The position numbers and the translations under genes were made by a program. A stretch of DNA of 64,000 bases from Actinomycetes bacterium (GTDB lineage: Bacteria > Actinomycetota > Actinomycetes > Actinomycetales > Dermatophilaceae). Positions within the stretch are counted from its first letter, which is position 1, and each line of letters starts with the position of its first letter. The DNA lies in the NCBI GenBank assembly GCA_029778715.1, contig JAKOPT010000138.1, forward strand, positions 1 to 64,000, in the 5' to 3' direction. Below, in pieces: positions 63,353-64,000 of the stretch. The notes under the pieces are model-generated. The model made no database searches. It was given only the letters and a program-made list of their open reading frames with translations, and had not been told where the DNA came from.

Positions 63353-64000
63353 ATGCGGTGCCTAATCATCGAAGACGAAGGATCGCTGGCCCTCGCAACG
63401 GGGGAAGCACTCAAGGAGTACGGGTGGGTTGTCGACCTCGCGCATGACGGTCGGACGGGACTGAACCGCGCGGTCCAGGGGGATTACGACGTCGTCATCA
63501 TCGACATCATGCTGCCGGTCCTCAACGGCTATGACGTGCTCCGGCAACTGCGCGCCAGCGAGGTGTGGACCCCGGTGCTCATGCTCACTGCCAAGGACGG
63601 CGAGTACGACCAGACCGACGCCTTCGAGTTGGGGGCCGACGACTACGTGACCAAACCGTTTCACACCTCCGTGCTGGCCGCCCGATTGTCGGCCTTGATG
63701 CGCCGCAGCCCCAAGGAGCGCCCCACTCGGCTCATCGTCGGAGACCTCACCCTCGATCCCTCGACCCATCGGGTGCACCGCGGCGGCACCGAGGTCACCT
63801 TGACCACCCGGGAGTTCGCTCTCTTGCAGCACTTCATGCGCCACCCGGATCAGGTCATCAGCAAGGGCGTGCTCCTCGAAGAGGTGTGGGACTCGAACTA
63901 CCCTGGCGCCGACAACGTCGTCGAGGTGTACGTCGGCTACCTGCGCAAGAAGATCGACGCCCCGTTCGGTGTGATGAGTCTGGAAACGGTGCGTGGGCGC
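63353..64000 (+). CDS. OmpR-family response regulator (3' end outside window)
   Basis: The visible 216 residues hold a full receiver (Asp51 in VIIDIMLPVLNG, Lys in YVTKPF) and most of the winged-helix domain (TTREFALLQHFMRHPDQVISKG, VEVYVGYLRKKID). ATG 63353. The partner kinase is expected just past the right edge. The target genes are unknown. Confidence 0.92.
   Translation, partial: MRCLIIEDEGSLALATGEALKEYGWVVDLAHDGRTGLNRAVQGDYDVVIIDIMLPVLNGYDVLRQLRASEVWTPVLMLTAKDGEYDQTDAFELGADDYVTKPFHTSVLAARLSALMRRSPKERPTRLIVGDLTLDPSTHRVHRGGTEVTLTTREFALLQHFMRHPDQVISKGVLLEEVWDSNYPGADNVVEVYVGYLRKKIDAPFGVMSLETVRGR

Overview
This window comes from a high-GC, mycothiol-producing actinobacterium. The gene content fits a micrococcal-type family such as Intrasporangiaceae/Dermatophilaceae, but that placement is inference from gene content and style, not a database match. 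The supporting markers are mshA and mshD (mycothiol synthesis), a mycothiol-dependent formaldehyde dehydrogenase, glnR, carD, guaB1, mutT1, DUF3263 and DUF2516 proteins, an LpqE-like lipoprotein and an HbhA-like protein. Several neighbourhoods match mycobacterial order: lpqE/carD/ispD/ispF, XRE regulator/hbhA, mshA/ybjN/gpmA followed by phoU and senX3/regX3, ppk1/mutT1, and mscR/MBL hydrolase. Many starts are GTG, and 4-bp ATGA overlaps are common.

Layout. 1-2.6 kb: an ATPase gene coupled to a repeat protein that runs off the left edge (candidate conflict/STAND-like module). 2.6-8.1 kb, minus strand: ECF sigma factor with membrane partner, PolX-like PHP protein, class V aminotransferase, guaB1. 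8.2-18.5 kb: a secreted beta-amylase between clusters of a direct repeat, DUF445 protein, sugar isomerase, MMPL transporter, DUF2231-cytochrome b5 fusion, Fic protein, tRNA-Lys. 18.5-19.7 kb: a 1.2-kb gene-free stretch of repeats ending in a structured leader. 19.7-29.1 kb: phosphate and polyphosphate block (DUF47-pit, pstSCAB, mutT1, ppk1). 29.1-41.5 kb: mshD, glnR, small proteins, nitrobindin, LCP protein, Fur/ygfZ/BKACE operon, hbhA locus, asparaginase, dtd, repeat arrays. 41.4-49.6 kb: methyltransferase, a small toxin-antitoxin-like pair, mshA/ybjN/gpmA, ppk2, phoU, senX3/regX3. 49.7-64 kb: lpqE/carD/ispDF, lipoproteins, a class F-like sortase with a neighbouring surface protein, mscR operon, DUF3263, HAD phosphatase, ArsC-like protein, a 42-bp minisatellite, ung, GDSL hydrolase, acyl-CoA dehydrogenase and a response regulator cut by the right edge.

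Phosphate is the strongest functional thread. Two uptake systems (Pit and Pst), two polyphosphate kinases (Ppk1, Ppk2), PhoU and SenX3/RegX3 lie in one 30-kb span. GTTCAC direct repeats spaced by 11 or 22 bp, the PHO-box pattern, lie upstream of pstS, ppk1 and phoU/senX3. This suggests a polyphosphate-storing lifestyle under RegX3 control. The DUF47-pit operon lacks such a box; its leader instead can fold into a junction followed by two mutually exclusive hairpins, as in an attenuator.

The non-coding part is unusual. The octamer GTATGCCG (CGGCATAC on the other strand) is extremely common: 20 copies in the first 10 kb, where base composition predicts well under one. Intergenic regions also carry several families of palindromes and short tandem repeats, some of which look like mosaics of shared modules.
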